Origin: Yimella sp.
Lineage (GTDB): Bacteria > Actinomycetota > Actinomycetes > Actinomycetales > Dermatophilaceae
Assembly: GCA_030150425.1 (NCBI GenBank)
Contig: JASLFY010000036.1
Coordinates: 1-7,206, forward strand
Direction: 5' to 3'
DNA: 7,206 bases
Positions 6,163 through 7,206 of the stretch are shown here, one piece after another; position 1 is the stretch's first letter, and each line of letters starts with the position of its first letter. The translations under genes were made by a program, and so were the position numbers. Below the pieces are notes generated by a model. The model was not told the DNA's origin and did not search any database. It worked only from the letters and a program-made list of their open reading frames with translations.

Positions 6163-6402
6163 TCAGCTGCCCGCGGGGCCGCGGCGGTCGCGCTTGCGCT
6201 GCTGCTTCTCTTCCTTCAACTGCTCGTTGCGCAGCAGCACCGGCACGTCGAACGGCTGGGCCGGCGGCCGCTTGCGACCGCGCATCTCGCCGAGCATCAC
6301 CAGGCCGATGAACAGCACGACGAAGCCCATGCTGATGAGGATGAACGTCGGCCCCATGCCCAGGGCGGCGGTCTTGACGGCAACGGTGGAGAAGGCGTTC
6401 AC
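6163..6402 (-). CDS. Small single-span membrane protein, unidentified
   Basis: A 79-residue product of no family I recognise. Residues about 17-38 form one hydrophobic span (for example TFILISMGFVVLFIGLVML). It is followed by a strongly basic segment GEMRGRKRPP (38-47) and a charged, Lys/Arg/Glu-rich tail (60-75) that could be helical. The positive-inside rule puts the tail in the cytoplasm. The start is GTG 6402; an internal ATG (residue 16, just before the span) is an alternative. A nearby ATG at 6410 runs into a stop after three codons. It begins 30 bp after the hydrolase stop on the same strand, so co-transcription is likely, though a functional link is not shown. Codon bias and a clear span support it being real. 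Confidence 0.7.
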   Translation of the reverse strand: MNAFSTVAVKTAALGMGPTFILISMGFVVLFIGLVMLGEMRGRKRPPAQPFDVPVLLRNEQLKEEKQQRKRDRRGPAGS

Positions 6403-6432
6403 CCGCTCATCGTCCCACCGCAGCCTGAACGC

Positions 6433-7206
6433 TCAGGAACCCACCCGGTCCAGGATCGCCTCGGCCACGTCCTCCGGGCGTCGCTCGGGCAGCCAGTGAC
6501 CCGCCTCGAGTTCGACGAAGTGGTACGAACCGGCGACGTACTCCTCGGTCTTCTCGGCAGCCGCGCGGCCGAGGGCGGCGTCCTTGCGGCCCCAGACGTA
6601 CGTCGTCGGCTGCTCGACCGGTCGCGCCATCGAGCCGCCGTCGGAGCCGCGGCCGCTACGGATCATCGACTTGCCCAGGGCGCGGTACCAGTTCAGCGGG
6701 CCGCGCAGCGACTCCGGGGTGGAGAAGCGTTCGACGTACGGCCGGGCCTGGTCGGCGGGCAGTCCGCTCGGGGTGAACAGCCGCTGCTGCAGCTTGCCGG
6801 CGAGGGCCCGCTCCGGCAGGTACGGCAACTGGAAGGCGCCCATGTACCAGCTGTTCTTCCACTGCCCGCCGTGCCGCATCGCCCACTGCATCGCGGTCGG
6901 GTGCGGGGTCGACAGCACGGTCAGCGTCTCGATCCGGTTCGGCAGGAAGGTGGCGGCCGCCCAGGCGACCGCGCCGCCCCAGTCGTGACCGACCAGGTGG
7001 ACCTTCTCCTTGCCGGAGGCGTCGATCAGCGCGGCGACGTCGGCGACCAGCTCGCGCATCGCGTACGCCGACACGGCCGTCGGGTTGGCGCCGGGGGAGT
7101 AGCCGCGCTGGTCGGGCGCGAGGGTGCGGAACCCGGCGTCGTTGAGACGCCCCGACACCTGCGTCCAGGCGGTGCGATCCTGGGGGAAACCGTGTAGGAG
7201 GACAAT
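6433..7206 (-). CDS. Alpha/beta hydrolase, epoxide hydrolase-like (N-terminus off the edge)
   Basis: The frame is open to the right edge and gives the last 257 residues; a GTG at 7158 is internal, because the preceding 16 codons carry the conserved start of the fold (IVLLHGFPQD, oxyanion HGFP). The nucleophile elbow GHDWGG has Asp (residue 75 of the fragment) instead of Ser, the mark of epoxide hydrolases and haloalkane dehalogenases. The probable acid is Asp209 (WGRKDAALG) and the base His237 (AGHWLPE). The cap contains LNWYR (fragment Tyr174), matching the NWYR motif whose Tyr polarises the epoxide ring in soluble epoxide hydrolases, which favours hydrolase over dehalogenase. Likely role: hydrolysis of an epoxide to a diol in the cytoplasm; substrate unknown. 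Probably only about 20-40 N-terminal residues are missing. Confidence 0.9.
   Translation of the reverse strand: MVLLHGFPQDRTAWTQVSGRLNDAGFRTLAPDQRGYSPGANPTAVSAYAMRELVADVAALIDASGKEKVHLVGHDWGGAVAWAAATFLPNRIETLTVLSTPHPTAMQWAMRHGGQWKNSWYMGAFQLPYLPERALAGKLQQRLFTPSGLPADQARPYVERFSTPESLRGPLNWYRALGKSMIRSGRGSDGGSMARPVEQPTTYVWGRKDAALGRAAAEKTEEYVAGSYHFVELEAGHWLPERRPEDVAEAILDRVGS

Noticed and set aside
6088..7197. A 369-codon plus-strand open frame opposite the small membrane protein and the hydrolase
   Set aside because: The opposite strand carries catalytic motifs in the right order; this frame has none and starts inside the tRNA promoter region.

Overview
This is a GC-rich window with strong third-position G/C bias, high-GC coding style, GTG/TTG starts and an actinobacterial gene order. 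It looks like the chromosome of a high-GC actinobacterium. A Micrococcales-type organism is possible, but I cannot fix the family from sequence alone. The content is mostly core-genome housekeeping with a few accessory enzymes. I see no mobile element, CRISPR array, integrase or obvious defence or biosynthetic system.

Layout. Positions 1-50 (minus) hold what looks like the first 16 codons of a divergent gene, possibly read from a leaderless promoter. A plus-strand cluster then runs from about 206 to 5110: a lyase-accessory-like beta-sandwich protein with no catalytic domain, thymidylate kinase (tmk), DNA polymerase III delta-prime (holB), a secreted tripeptidyl-aminopeptidase-like lipoprotein, and a HAD phosphatase. 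The genes are tightly packed: a 10-bp gap, a 4-bp ATGA overlap, a 22-bp gap and a 4-bp TTGA overlap. They are probably one transcription unit with coupled translation, ending at a hairpin at 5160-5183.

A separate plus-strand gene (5260-5946) encodes a DJ-1/PfpI-superfamily protein with a strong ribosome binding site. It faces a minus-strand tRNA-Thr(CGT), and the two converge on a perfect 36-bp palindrome (5967-6002) that can act as a terminator for both. Farther right on the minus strand are an epoxide-hydrolase-like alpha/beta hydrolase, whose N-terminus lies beyond the right edge, and a 79-residue single-span membrane protein just downstream of it.

How the genes relate. tmk makes dTDP for dTTP synthesis, and holB is part of the replicative clamp loader. 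tmk-holB followed by a tripeptidyl-aminopeptidase-like gene is a familiar actinobacterial neighbourhood. The first gene of the cluster is the least expected member, and its role is unknown. Several tentative observations, such as a lone TTA codon in the peptidase gene, are listed as findings. None amounts to a clearly new biological system.
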